From: Lepas anatifera
Taxonomy: Eukaryota; Arthropoda; Thecostraca; Lepadidae
Assembly: GCA_034440635.1 (NCBI GenBank)
Contig: JAOTON010002234.1
Coordinates: 845,001 to 909,000, forward strand
Direction of reading: 5' to 3'
Length of the DNA stretch: 64,000 nt
The notes below the pieces were generated by a model. The model searched no databases, was not told where the DNA came from, and was given only the letters and a program-made list of their open reading frames with translations. A program made the translations under genes and the position numbers. Below, one piece after another: positions 18,526 to 29,567 of the stretch. Positions within the stretch are counted from its first letter, which is position 1, and each line of letters starts with the position of its first letter.

Positions 18526-20610
18526 GTGGGGGCCGCGTCGTGCAGTCAGTTTGGGCCGCCGCCGTGCCGCAGAGGCCCTCCCAGTGCAGTAGCGGTAGAG
18601 AGGCGTGCGGACGGAGAAACCGTTACTTCGATACCGGTCCACGGACAACGAACAGGGAATACCGGTCAAGAGTCGGAGGGAAATCTGAAGCGTGCGGGCC
18701 AACAGAATCGCAGCAGGCTGTCGCGGCAGGAGTCGGGCGGCCTACAACTACGGGAGGTGAGACAGGAGTCGGACGGCCTGACAAGCACGGGAGGTGAGCC
18801 AGGAGTCGGACGGCCGACAACTACGGGAGGTGAGCCGGGAGTCGGACGGCCGACAACTACGGGAGGCGAGCCAGGAGTCGGACGGCCGACAACCACGGGA
18901 GGCGAGCCGGGAGTCGGACGGCTGACAAGCACGGGAGGCGAGCCAGGAGTCGGACGGCTGACAAGCACGGGAGGCGAGCCGGGAGTCGGACGGCTGACAA
19001 GCACGGGAGGCGAGCCAGGAGTCGGACGGCTGACAACTACGGGAGGCGAGCCAGGAGTCGGACGGCTGACAACCACGGGAGGTGAGCCAGGAGTCGGACG
19101 GCTGACAAGCACGGGAGGCGAGCCGGGAGTCGGACGGCCGACAACTACGGGAGGCGAGCCAGGAGTCGGGTGGCCTACAACTACGGGAGGCGAGCCGGGA
19201 GTCGGACGGCTGACAAGCACGGGAGGCGAGCCGGGAGCCTCCTCAATGGCTGGTCAACATCCGAATCAAGGGGCTTCTGCCAGGAAAGAAGAGCGCTCTA
19301 TTCTGTCGGGTCTCAGTAACCCGGATACCCACTCGCGTGCCCTGCAGGCAATCAACTCAGCCTTGTCCTGCGTACAGTGGCCGCCGCAGGCGGAGGGCGA
19401 GTGCCATCACTGCTCAGGTCATGGTGCTGGTCTCCAGGTTCGTCAGTGGGACATCTCAGGAAGCAACGCCGACGGCCTGGCCTTCACAGGCATCTTTAAC
19501 CGACCATGTCCACCCAACGTGGTCTCGAAGACATTCGACACTGCAGTACAGAGTTCGCCAGATAACTTGCATCTATGCATGAGGGTTGGATCGACAGTGG
19601 CCTATGAGCTGGACGGAACGAAACACACCCCACCAAAGACGATCGTCCAGGACATACCCTTTACGCTGGAGTGTCCCGGAGTGTCCAGTTTTGGTGCAAT
19701 GAAGGCCAGACTTTTCCTCACCACGCCTATCCTCACGACAGATACAGACATGATGCTGGAATTCCAACTGCAGGCGGAGCTGGTGGTCTACACTGGCCAC
19801 CAGGAGCACGTCAGCCTTCTGCCGTCACTGGTATCCGGAGTGTCCTGTACTGCTCTGCCGAGTGCAGAACACCCTGGCTTCTACCGGCTGCTGCGGCGGC
19901 GCAGCAGCCGGTGTGGCCACCCTGCGCCGCTGCTGCTGCCGGCGGCGCAGGTCAGGAGCGCGCTGTGCGACGCAGCGCGCGCCGTCGTAGGCGACGTCGG
20001 CAGCGTCAGCGTGCACGGCCCAGCCGCCACCTTCGAGGAGTTCGACAGCGAGAACGACCTGGTGGCGTGCGTGCGGGTGGCGTGGCCGGAGCCGTGGTGG
20101 GCGGCGGTGCGGGCGCGGTTGCGGCCCGCCGGCTGGCCCAGTGACGCCCTGCTGGAGCAGCTGTACACACACCTGCACCTGGTGCCTGTGGGGCCGTACG
20201 ACGGCGAGACTGACCTCTGGCGGCTGTCGTACTCGAAGCCGGAGGCAGCGCTGACGCGAGCTCTGCCCACCGCCGCCCGCCACTGCCTGCAGAACTTGCG
20301 CCTGAAGCGCTACGAGACGAAGAGAGACGACACGCTGCTGAGCTCGTACCACATGAAGACCGCCACCTTCTGGCTGTGTGAGCAGCTGCCGCCGGAGCGG
20401 TGGCGGGACCCGGCGGAGGCGGGCCACGCCGTCCTGGATTGGCTGGAGCTGAACGTGGCTGACAAGTTCCTGCCCTGCTACCTACGGCCCGAGGTTAACG
20501 CCCTGCGGGACCCCAGTGAGGCTCGGCTGGGGAGGTTCCGGCGAGACATAGAACGACTGCGCGGGAAATTGGATCAGACCCCACTGCAGGTGAAGGTCCA
20601 CTTCGAATAG
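18526..20610 (+). CDS. Mab-21-domain protein with repetitive N-terminal region
   Basis: The open frame is 694 codons. The C-terminal half (about residues 290-680) is a Mab-21 fold, the nucleotidyltransferase-like family that includes MAB21L and cGAS-like proteins. Visible landmarks are DISGSNADGLAF (about 310-320, the GS motif of the NTase fold), DTDMMLEF (about 406-413, resembling the acidic DxD-type motif), GFYRLLRRRSSRCGH, FEEFDSENDLVACVRV, DLWRLSYSKPE, and LLSSYHMKTATFWLCEQLPP (about 604-623) followed by a helical C-terminus with LPCYLRPEVN. Whether it is an active nucleotidyltransferase is unknown. Residues about 67-236 are 12-residue repeats from a 36-bp minisatellite. The chosen ATG is simply the first in frame; the real start may lie in an upstream exon or just before the conserved domain near 19240-19350. 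Single-exon structure in the domain and GC-rich codon use support a real gene. Confidence 0.8.
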   Translation: MGAASCSQFGPPPCRRGPPSAVAVERRADGETVTSIPVHGQRTGNTGQESEGNLKRAGQQNRSRLSRQESGGLQLREVRQESDGLTSTGGEPGVGRPTTTGGEPGVGRPTTTGGEPGVGRPTTTGGEPGVGRLTSTGGEPGVGRLTSTGGEPGVGRLTSTGGEPGVGRLTTTGGEPGVGRLTTTGGEPGVGRLTSTGGEPGVGRPTTTGGEPGVGWPTTTGGEPGVGRLTSTGGEPGASSMAGQHPNQGASARKEERSILSGLSNPDTHSRALQAINSALSCVQWPPQAEGECHHCSGHGAGLQVRQWDISGSNADGLAFTGIFNRPCPPNVVSKTFDTAVQSSPDNLHLCMRVGSTVAYELDGTKHTPPKTIVQDIPFTLECPGVSSFGAMKARLFLTTPILTTDTDMMLEFQLQAELVVYTGHQEHVSLLPSLVSGVSCTALPSAEHPGFYRLLRRRSSRCGHPAPLLLPAAQVRSALCDAARAVVGDVGSVSVHGPAATFEEFDSENDLVACVRVAWPEPWWAAVRARLRPAGWPSDALLEQLYTHLHLVPVGPYDGETDLWRLSYSKPEAALTRALPTAARHCLQNLRLKRYETKRDDTLLSSYHMKTATFWLCEQLPPERWRDPAEAGHAVLDWLELNVADKFLPCYLRPEVNALRDPSEARLGRFRRDIERLRGKLDQTPLQVKVHFE
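18727..19233 (+). repeat. 36-bp minisatellite in the Mab-21 gene (about 13 units)
   Basis: Units such as ACGGGAGGCGAGCCGGGAGT plus CGGACGGCTGACAAGC recur without a frame break, encoding GGEPGVGR(P/L)T(T/S)T. Thirteen GGEPG cores are countable, with two degenerate units upstream. Variation is mostly CCG/CTG and AAC/AGC, showing unit-level homogenisation. The opposite strand is also open through the array, so an open frame alone does not prove it is translated. Confidence 0.92.
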
Positions 20611-23600
20611 GTCTCCGGATGACAGCCGGCGGCATGTTTCACTTCCTGAATGCTGGATGTAGGGAAGGGGGGGTTTGAGAGGGAGAATTGTTGCCCCCTC
20701 GAACTCAGCCCGAGCTTGAGCAAACCAACGAGTGGGTCATAAATTTTGACGGGCATAACGTCAAGTTTTGCGTCAAAATTGAATCGAGGTCGTAAATAGA
20801 GATCGTAAAATGTTTAAACAAAATTTAGAAATACCATAATCTTGGGAATTTTCTTTCTGATTTTTATATCGCACATTCTAGATGTCTACCATTCAACTTC
20901 ATGCATTTGAAAAGTGATGAAAACGTCAAGGTAAATTGACTGAAGGTAAATGAAGATGAATGTCAGATGTACTGAAGAATGAGGATGAAAGATGAATGAA
21001 GTAAATGTCAGATTTACTGAAGGTAAATCTGACCTCTTCACTGATCAACTCCTTCACGCCAGTAGTAGCCGTGGCGTCTTTTTCTACACTCGGTCTCACG
21101 CACAGCCACGAAGAAAGAAACATCTAAGCATCTTTCAGTAGGATGTAGGTATCAAGGGAAAATGCCGCTCGTGAACAGAGTTTCCTCTCGGTTTGGCAGC
21201 GCTGACGGCAAATATCTCTATTCTCTCCAAAAGCGCGGCTGCGTTTCCTGCGGCTTCCTGGGGGATTTTAATGGGCTGCATTGTTTGCACTGAGTTTGCC
21301 CCCAGTTGCAAACTTATCGAGAATGTTCCAGCACTTCCAATTTCTTTTTTAGGACTATCTAGTGTTGAAATCTGGTCATGAAAGTGTCTTCAATTTTGGT
21401 GAACATGTTTGTTCGCGGCAGCTTTCCGATGTGTATTCTTCGTTGGAGCGCCCGCTGGGTCCCAGTAGGATAAATCCATAGATTTAATTCGGATGTATTT
21501 TATTTTATCAGGCATCTTAGAAATTACTGATAGTAGGTGCTGTCTCGAACAGACGGTAGAAAACAAAACCAACGACAGGAACGCCAAGTGCGAATACCCC
21601 CCACCCCCCGTGCCGGAAGTTTTCTTGTGACAAACAACAATATATGGACGTAATACCCAAACTGAATCAGGCGGCCGCTAGAGCTTGCCAAACGTGCGAA
21701 GATACGGGCTGAAATATCAAATAATCATACTTGAATTATGGATGAGTACCAATATTTTAGCCTTGATTCGTCTCATCGCCAATATTCGAATCATATGCGA
21801 TGTGACCTTGCTAAGTGCCTTAAAGTCACTATGCTACCTGACATGGCCATGTTTACAACAAAAGAAGTTCCAACTGATAAGCCTGACATGCCGCTAGTAT
21901 AGGCGTCTTGTCCAGCGTTTCGGTAGGATTACAATACCATGCCCATTTGACTCCTGGCCGGGTTTCGGTTCTACGCATCAACAGCTGCTGCCTTTTCGGC
22001 ATAAAAGGTGATGTTTTCGAACCAGCCCAAAAGTCATCCAGAACACTGAAGTCACTGAGTTACCCAGCTTTTACTGAGCCAGCGCTTCACGTAAGCCGTA
22101 CCCCCCCTCCCACCCTCCTGCCCCGCACCTCTTTTCACCCCCGCATGGAGCCATCCAACTCCTATGAGCTTGGCCAGACACCACTGGTCGGAACAGGCGG
22201 AGTTGGAGACCGGCCCAGTGGCGCTTGGTTTGGAGGTAGAAGCACCTGCGATCACTCTGGCCTCCACCTGTCATACATCCACCCTTTCGCTTCAGATCGA
22301 ACGGCACCTTCCGTAGCACATGACGCCTACAAGACGGCACGGGATCCATACACGCAACTTCATACATATCTATTCAGGTTAGAGGCATAAGTGTCCAATA
22401 AAATATATAGATATATTAGCAACCACCATATCAGTACGGCATTTCTAGGCGTCATACGCATAACAAGACACGCACTAGCACCGGGAACGGACCGGTGCCG
22501 CCACATATCGACACCGTTGAACCCAGCACGCACTCCAATCGCCAGACGATCCCGCTCGCTCACCACTCAAACCGAACACACCCCACATCACCCCCTGCCG
22601 CACTATGAAACGGAACGCTCCCCTGTGAGCACATGATGACGGTCATTTCAAGGCAGGTGGAATATGATTGTTCACCACTTCCACCTAGCAGTCCTGCGCG
22701 GACCACGCACTAAAACCGGCGACCGGGACCTGCTGCCCTCTACAGACGGTCAGCCACCAGTCACAGCCCGGCGGAGAGGCGTCCCCACACCAGCGCCGCC
22801 ACACGGACGCCGTTCGCACTATTGTACTCCGTCACAGTCCGCCGACATTGTCTATGAGAGCATGCGCAGATCCGGAGAAGGCCAGGGCAGCCCCCACACA
22901 CCTCCCCGGCCGGCGTCTGCGATTGATGGTGGAACACTGGGTATGATGGGCCACAAAACCTGCTGTTGAAGCCAGGGCTCCAATTCAGCGCCGAGACGGT
23001 GATAGGTTGTCCTGCCGTCTTGGTGGTGTTGGCTCTAGATGTGTCCTCAGTAAAACTAACCACTTCGACCCTGACGCTGGTCGTCACAGAGACACTGTTT
23101 TGGATCGCTCCCGCTCGGCATTGGCCACAACAAGGCCTACGTCACAGCATTCTGATACCCTCGCGCCTGGTTCGTCATATGGCCACCGTTATACGTTGCT
23201 GTTCGTTATCTAAGAGGAGTCCGTGGGCTTGGCACGCGTTGAAAGCACCCACTCATTCACGCTAGGTATAAACACTGCGGCACACAGCGCGACATTTCAC
23301 GTTGGACGGTCATTACCGTGCCAACGACAGTCGCATGTCCCTCACCGCACTGCTGTGGCCGGCAGCCGAACAAGTTCAGGGGAGTTCAGACTATTCTCAC
23401 GTCCCAGATCATTGTTTTAAAAACAGCCGATGCGACTACGATGGAAAATAAATAATTCATCTAGCACACAGTCCATTTGTCGTCGTCAGACGTTGGTTTT
23501 GGTGTTGACGGCGGCCAGGGACCGCTAACGTCGCCGCAGCGCCACCTAGAACCGAAGGTGGCGCCACCAGCACCAAACGCGCTGCCTCTCGATTCGACCT

Positions 23601-23623
23601 ACCGCGATGCAAACTCGAGTGCA
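20611..23623. other. Region between convergent Mab-21 and syntaxin-5 genes
   Basis: About 3 kb that should hold the 3' UTRs of both neighbours. No exon or transposon could be supported. A short imperfect repeat rich in GATGAA and GTAAAT lies at 20935-21030. Open frames at 21908-22390 and 22664-22969 are proline/histidine-rich and lack recognisable motifs. Confidence 0.5.
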
Positions 23624-23783
23624 TTATGTCATGAACACGACAAAGATAAGGAAGAAGAATATGAGCACGCCAAACACCTTGATCATCAGCCAGCGGTTGG
23701 ACGAGACCGACTGAAAGTACTTGAGAATCTCGGTGTGTGCTGCCTCCACGTTCATCGACGTATCCTCCACGTTGGCGTCAATT
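23624..23783 (-). CDS. STX5: Syntaxin-5 exon 5: SNARE end and membrane anchor
   Basis: 160 nt encode IDANVEDTSMNVEAAHTEIL, KYFQSVSSNRW and a hydrophobic tail LMIKVFGVLIFFFLIFVVFM, then TAA (complement at 23624-23626). The acceptor CCCTTGCAG precedes AATTGACG; the leading A completes an Arg codon split from exon 4. Confidence 0.94.
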
Positions 23784-24744
23784 CTGCAAGGGACCGACAG
23801 AATAAAGTCACGCGCAGTTCACGGAACAGCGGCATCGCCGTGAATGAGGTTCTAACGAAGTTTCTCCGTACAATTTGTGCGTCCGCAGCAATACCGGCCG
23901 TACCCCGCGTGAACCACCAAGCCAAGGGCTCGCCTTAGTTTCGATACGGTTCGAGCAAACATGGACTATCCGCGTCGAAGACGAAGACATTGATTTATCA
24001 GTTACTGGCTTGGCCTTTCAAACCTCGTGGTTATATAAATATTTTCTTAAGGTCCTCCACTGCGCTTAAAGTGCCGTTCGGGATCGGAGACCGATGGCAA
24101 TGATCACAGTGGTCTCAGAAGATTAAAAATACACGGAGGTGGAGGACTGCATCAAAATCAGGTTCCGTTCAAGAATGCGTGATGTTTTACACACGTATGA
24201 ATGATAGCTTAAAAACAAAATGATAAACTATTACTTAATAAATTACCACACAGCCAACGCATTTTATATTCCAGCAGCACATGCTCGTCCCTTTCTCAGA
24301 TGCACGACTTTTGCAAGTTCAAAACCATTTTAAGGACAATTGCACGCAGAAACAAAATCAAATAGTCCATTCGCACGACAAAGAATGCTTCGTGGGAATG
24401 TGGCATCTTCATAATGTATTTTGAACTGAGATAGTATGTGATAGAGCATGCTGAGAAACCACTTGATCCATATTTTATTGGTCCCATAACTTAGCGTTCA
24501 CGGATAAAAAATGTAAAAGTCCACCCCTACCGACCTCGTCCTCCATCGGGCTATTCTATGCTACGTGCTATGAGGCAATCTTAAGAAAGTGACGTCCTGT
24601 TCAAACTCCGCTTCTTGAGCTGAGCAGACAAATTTGCCTTGCTTGGACATCTTTAAAATCCACCATGCTAAACATGACTTTGGTACTGTCGATTATAAAT
24701 GCGTGTGACTTACTTTATCCACTAGCCTAGACTAAGCCTAAGAC

Positions 24745-24789
<45 letters not shown>

Positions 24790-24867
24790 TTTCATACAAG
24801 AGACTGTTTTAAAGCTATACATGAATTTTTAAGCAGATTCACAAACAATTAAACTGAAATTCGCACA

Positions 24868-24928
<61 letters not shown>

Positions 24929-25005
24929 CATTGAAGGCATAGTTTTTTTATGAAGCTTATTAATGCGATTGCATATTTTGAAAATATGTCGCATTCAATA
25001 AGGCT

Positions 25006-25048
<43 letters not shown>

Positions 25049-28000
25049 TGACAATGACGATTAAAATTAATAGATGAGTCACATTTTGAGGCTTTTGTTG
25101 TTTTTTATTTTGTATAAGAGTCTTATATCGGGGTGTTTGGTAATCAATGATCCAAAATCATGACCACTAGTTTATTATTAAAATTATTTTCAGGACTGGA
25201 CGTCGCTGTCCAGTTCAATATTCTATTTGAAAATTGATCATTAGAATGAGCTAAACTAACCTTTTGCACGTTGTTCTTGCTTAATTTTATGGTGTTTTTA
25301 ATCTTTTTTTTTGTTTCTTTTTCTTTATTTGTTTTTTCTTTTTTGTTTTTTTTTTTTTTTGTTCTTTTTGTGTGTTTTTTTTTTTGTTTGGTGTTTTGTT
25401 TTCCTGTTCTTTTTTGTTTTTTTTTTTCGTTGTATTGTTTGTTTTTTGTTTTTATTTTTTATTTTTTAAGTTTTTTTTCCTTTTTTTATTTCCTTGCTGT
25501 TTTTTGTTTTTATTTTTTTTTTTCTTCGGTTTATATTTTTTGCGTTTTTTTCACCCTTTGACTTTTCATATTTCTTTTTTTAATTTTTTTTTTTTATATA
25601 TATATTTTTTTTTTTTTTTTTTTTTTTTTTATATATATATATATTTTAATATATACAAAGTAGAAGAAATCGATAAAGGCAACTTTGGTTCTTAACGGTG
25701 ACCTCTTTCAGCCATAGTCGCTTCATTTGTACTCGTAATTATTTTTGGCGCAAATAAACAGGTTCAATCAGGCACAAAACATTACCAGCTCATACGCAGA
25801 TTTGATGTCACTAGAATTTGAAGACTTTTCGTTGCTCACAGAAGAAAATTAAATAAGAAGAAATATCATACTTGTTAGCCATTTTCAGCAGAAAAAGGGC
25901 CAAGTCCATTATTTTCACTATAGACTGCCCCTAAAGCCACTGCAGTCTGGAATTACACCAAGGTATCACATTCCCTTTAAAGTGAGTGTCTAAAGTGTAT
26001 TGCAGTAAGTGCACGCAACATAACTCCGCATTCTCGCTAACCACCAGCGCAAGAGATGACCAGGCACATTTCACAACTGGTCAATCTCAGTTGGAGGTAC
26101 AGGGACACACCATACCAAACTAGCTTCTGTTCTATTTCCCAGATTTTTTCCACAGCAATTCTGGACGGCGCACTTCGAAAAAGACAACCCCAGAAAACTG
26201 ATATTAGTTAGGGCGAGAAAAGATCACAGCCTTATCTTTTCGGAGCTTTACCACAAGCACGGCACAAAAACTAGCCCGGCGGGTGGCGAGGCCCCCGGTC
26301 TGCAGTACCACTGCCGCCGAAGGTGGACGGGCCACTCAATCACCGAGGTCGACAGGAGACCGTTACACGCTGCGTTCTGGAGCTTAGTCAACATCTCGAA
26401 TGTAAAGAGAGACTGGGGTAGAGTTTAACAATCCACCTTTGGGTGACAAAATAGGTTCATTTCGGCCCACTAAAAAGGAAAAACGGGCGCTGCAATTTTC
26501 AATTTTGGGGTATGACAATCGGAAAAATTGGAGAACCAACCTTCCCTTTACGGCTGGCTCAATAAACAATGTATATATCCGCCTCCACGCAGACTCAAAA
26601 CAGTTTTAAACCAGGAATACGAGCAGAAAAACAGCTCCGAAACGGATCCCAAACCTGAGGATGGAGAAAATACTGAGGATAAGAGAGGGGAGGGGGGTTG
26701 GGGGAGGCTGCAGTTACATCCCCTCCATAACCAGTTACCACAACAGTGCTGCGGACACTAACCTCTGCACCATTTCCTCCTGTTCCTTCACCATGTGGGC
26801 CAGCTGCTGGAAGATGGCGCCCAGCTCCACCACCGTCGACTCAATGTTCTTCATAGTGTCTGACCGAGCCTGGTAGTGGGTGTCCTGCGCGCACGAGTCC
26901 AGCGTCAGCGAGAGAGGAAATGGACGCCCCAAACGCCAGCGTACCCTCTTGAGGGCAACAGCATAGGCAGGCAACAATGACAAATCCCCAGGTAAAGAAT
27001 GCGCTTTATCTGAGCCTAAGCATGGCAGATTTAAGGAGTTTCGGCAACGGTGGGAATTCACCACCATAACATCGGCACAGCCCAGTTAGACTCCAAGGTA
27101 TACATATACAATACATACATATACATACATATACATACATATACAATCATATATAATACTATATAATACATATATGTATACATATACAATACACAAGGTA
27201 CCGATTTGTTGAGCACAAATGAGAATTTCTTGGTGTTGTAAATCACTAGAGTATCTGCTGAGCCAAGAGACGCAGAGACCCAGATGGGCGTGTACTGCTG
27301 GTGTGTATGGTGTATGAAAAGTGGTCGTCCAATAACCGGAAAATGCCGGGCTTCCGGACCGTCATTGTAAGAAATCTACACCGAAGCACGTTCCCACTCA
27401 TAAATCCAGCAAGACAAGTGCGTCCTCGCCTAACAGTTCACACCAGCCTCCGGCGCGCGGTCTCACCTCCTCCATCAGCATCATCTGCTGTGTGGCGGCG
27501 GGTGCACCCTGCGCTCCCGCACGCCGTCCATGTCCAGCGCCACATCCCCGTGGCTGGAGCCGGCGGCGGCGGCGGCCTCGTCCGCCAGCAGCACGCTGCC
27601 CTGGTGGAAGCCCTGCAGCGCCGACGGCGGCAGGTGGGGCGTCACGCCTCCCTGCGAGAACTGCTCCCGCCGCGACCGCTGCTGCCGCAGGTTCTGGCCA
27701 CCACAGCGTCACGGTCAACACAGCACCCAGCAACCGATCCAAGGCGGCTGGAAAATCATTTCAACTCGAAAATCACTTGAAAATCATTACAGTTGCGAAA
27801 CTGGTCTCTGGTTAGTTCCGAGGACGAACAGAGCCTCTTCATACCTGTGAGTTTATAGTTATAAACAAGCACCATTGCCACATTTCCTGCAGTCGGCAAG
27901 AAAAAAGGGGACGGGACTGACTCTTGTTTAGAACAATTACCTTCCAAGACTACAAGCAAGGCCTCAGCTTGAAAGCACCAGCCTGTGCATTAGCGTTACT

Positions 28001-29567
28001 GAGCTACTACCGGTCCTGTTGATACCTATAAACCCGCAGTGGACATTTACAAACAGGTAGCGGAGATCCAGACGGAAAGCTACAGCGGTTCGTTAACAGC
28101 ATATTTCGGCACACTTCTAAAATCCGTAACCCACACATACTTCTGCTTCTCAGATGAAATAAAGGGCAGGTCCCATAGGTTTTCCCCGTAATCCCACTCA
28201 TCCTCCTTGAGCGTCGCCCCATGAGCCTATGTACTTCAAACACAATCCCATCACTCGTGGGCGGCACATCACGGCAACCAATATCTACGCTCATCCTTAA
28301 AAAATAACAAATAGAGCACCAAGACGGCATATTTTCCCGTTTTCATAAGCTTAGAATAAATTTTGGACTCCTTTCTAGTTAATGTCAAAGCGAGGTGCTA
28401 TACCGGTTGAAGCCAAGACAACAGCTGATCCCTTTGAACAGTGGCAGGGAAAACAAGCGCCGAACACAGTTGAAGCGCCACCTGCCCGGCACCGTCACGA
28501 CCCCGGCGCAGCTACTCACCTCGGTGCGAACCTCCAGCACCTGCTTGAACTGGGTGGACATGGCCGCCAGCTTCGACTGCAGCGTCACCACCACGTTGCT
28601 GGAGAAGTTCTGCACGTTCTTGCCGCCGGCCGACCCGCGACTCTTGCCCAGACCCTGCAGCTGCAGAATCTGCTTGTTGAGGCTGCCCATGTCTTGCTTG
28701 ATGATGTGGGTCAGCTCCTGAATCTCCACGGGCCGGTCGTCAAAAATGGTCTTACGCTTGGCCACTGTGAAGTCGGAGGGAGAGATTAGCGGGCAATCAT
28801 TGGATACATAGTGTCAAATTATTACCAACATACTACATGCTTCTAAGGTGTGTATATGGGAAGTCATGACGAAAAACATCAAATTTGAAGCTTCTTTTAA
28901 ATCACTACCACATCTATTATCAAGGTTTTAGAAAAGCAACTCCTCCAAAATGGCATGCATAAATCTAAATGGTACGCTTCAATAGCAATTAGAACTCTAT
29001 CAAGGACTTGGTCATGGCACAACCTAATCCCTCATCTATGGCTTACAAGGTAGCAGTAGCCAGGTCATCGTGATGGCCTCCAAAGTAACAAATACACAGC
29101 CTACAGACATCCATCCCTTACCCCAAAAGCGCCACCTCCCCAGGGCACGCTACTTACACAGAGTCAGCTTCTCTAGCTTGGCGTAGGTGTTGCTGATGTC
29201 CTTGCCGATGAGTTTGGCGATGCGCATGAACTCGGCGTACTGCTGGAGCGCCTGAGGCCGGGGCGCGGCGGCGCCGGCTGCCGGCGGCCCGCCGTTCATC
29301 TGACGGCCCTGCAGCGACCGCACCACCGCCGTAAACTCGCCGGTGCGGTCGCGGAATGCGATGACGTTGGGCGGCTCCGACGCCATCTCTGCCTGGTCGT
29401 CGTCCTCGTCGGCCCACGCTGCTGCTGGTACTGCTGTGCTGCTGGTACTGCTGGTACTGCTGATGCTGTTGGTACTGCTGCTGCTGCTGATGCAGCTGTT
29501 GCTGCGATAGCTGTTGATACCACGCCTGGCCCTCGCTAGGTCCGGCGAACCGGCGACGGGCCGACAT
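23624..29567 (-). CDS. STX5: Syntaxin-5 (Golgi Qa-SNARE), five exons, two frame conflicts
   Basis: Syntaxin-5 is the Qa-SNARE of ER-Golgi and intra-Golgi fusion. Exons on - are 29567-29158, 28764-28520, 27693-27467, 26884-26763 and 23783-23624. Exon 1 encodes a short-form start MASEPPNVIAFRDRTGEFTA and KLIGKDISNTYAKLEKLTL. Exon 2 continues the Habc region with AKRKTIFDDRPVEIQELTHI. Exon 3 holds the basic linker RQQRSRREQFSQGG. Exon 4 begins the SNARE motif, with the zero-layer Gln in GAIFQQLAHMVKEQEE. Exon 5 ends the SNARE motif and encodes the C-terminal anchor (WLMIKVFGVLIFFFLIFVVF). Splice phases agree except that exon 3 is 227 nt, one short of a codon multiple, and the upstream ATG at 29567 is out of frame with 29386. 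The rest of the gene is intact, so sequence errors in GC-rich or CAG-repeat DNA are a likely cause. Confidence 0.92.
24746..25042. repeat. Three (TA)n arrays at regular spacing
   Basis: Uninterrupted TA runs lie at 24746-24786, 24871-24925 and 25007-25042, separated by about 84 and 81 bp of unique AT-rich DNA. They are in the last intron of syntaxin-5. Confidence 0.95.
25295..25650. repeat. Long T-rich low-complexity tract
   Basis: About 350 bp of T runs interrupted by single G or C, ending in TATATATA blocks. Read on the transcribed strand of syntaxin-5 it is A-rich. Long open frames here are artefacts of composition (Phe/Leu only). Confidence 0.95.
26763..26884 (-). CDS. STX5: Syntaxin-5 exon 4: SNARE motif
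   Basis: 122 nt, phase 0 to phase 2. It encodes DTHYQARSDTMKNIESTVVE then LGAIFQQLAHMVKEQEEMVQ. The Gln of the zero layer lies in the FQQLAHMV segment. The acceptor is GCGCGCAG and the donor GTTAGT. Confidence 0.94.
27099..27195. repeat. TACATA-type microsatellite
   Basis: Degenerate TACATA/TATACA hexanucleotide repeats about 95 bp long, within a syntaxin-5 intron. Confidence 0.9.
27467..27693 (-). CDS. STX5: Syntaxin-5 exon 3: linker, with an apparent frameshift
   Basis: The exon starts after CCAG with the codons for NLRQQRSRREQFSQGGVTPH and is readable to GDVALDMDGVRERR. The 3' end reads ATQQMMLMEE in the next frame. Both halves match the syntaxin-5 linker region, but they are out of frame with each other. 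The exon is 227 nt between good splice sites whose flanking phases demand a multiple of three. The break lies between about 27490 and 27530, in GCAGGGTGCACCCGCCGCC. Confidence 0.85.
28520..28764 (-). CDS. STX5: Syntaxin-5 exon 2: Habc helices
   Basis: 245 nt, phase 1 to phase 0. It encodes LAKRKTIFDDRPVEIQELTH, IIKQDMGSLNKQILQLQGLG and, at the end, VVTLQSKLAAMSTQFKQVLE then VRTE. The acceptor is CTTCACAG and the donor GTGAGT. Confidence 0.95.
29158..29567 (-). CDS. STX5: Syntaxin-5 exon 1: two candidate starts
   Basis: The downstream ATG at 29386 is in phase with exon 2 and gives MASEPPNVIAFRDRTGEFTA, ending KLTL plus a split Leu codon before donor GTAAGT. Upstream, an ATG at 29567 opens MSARRRFAGPSEGQAW and a Gln/Tyr-rich tract. 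Vertebrate syntaxin-5 also has a long form starting with an Arg-rich ER-retrieval motif and a short form from an internal Met, so both starts make biological sense. Here they differ by one base in frame. The slip lies in the CAG/TAC repeat at about 29420-29500. The in-frame sequence just before 29386 reads AWADEDDDQAE, which looks coding. Confidence 0.88.

Noticed and set aside
18666..19220. A 184-codon minus-strand frame of PTPGSPPVVVGR repeats
   Set aside because: It is the antisense reading of the 36-bp minisatellite in the Mab-21 frame; the plus strand continues into a recognisable domain and this one does not.
19825..20427. A 200-codon minus-strand frame opposite the Mab-21 domain
   Set aside because: It is an Arg/Gln/Pro-rich antisense shadow of GC-rich coding sequence, with no domain of its own.
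25271..25695. Phe/Leu-rich open frames as membrane proteins
   Set aside because: They are produced by a T-rich low-complexity tract inside a syntaxin-5 intron.
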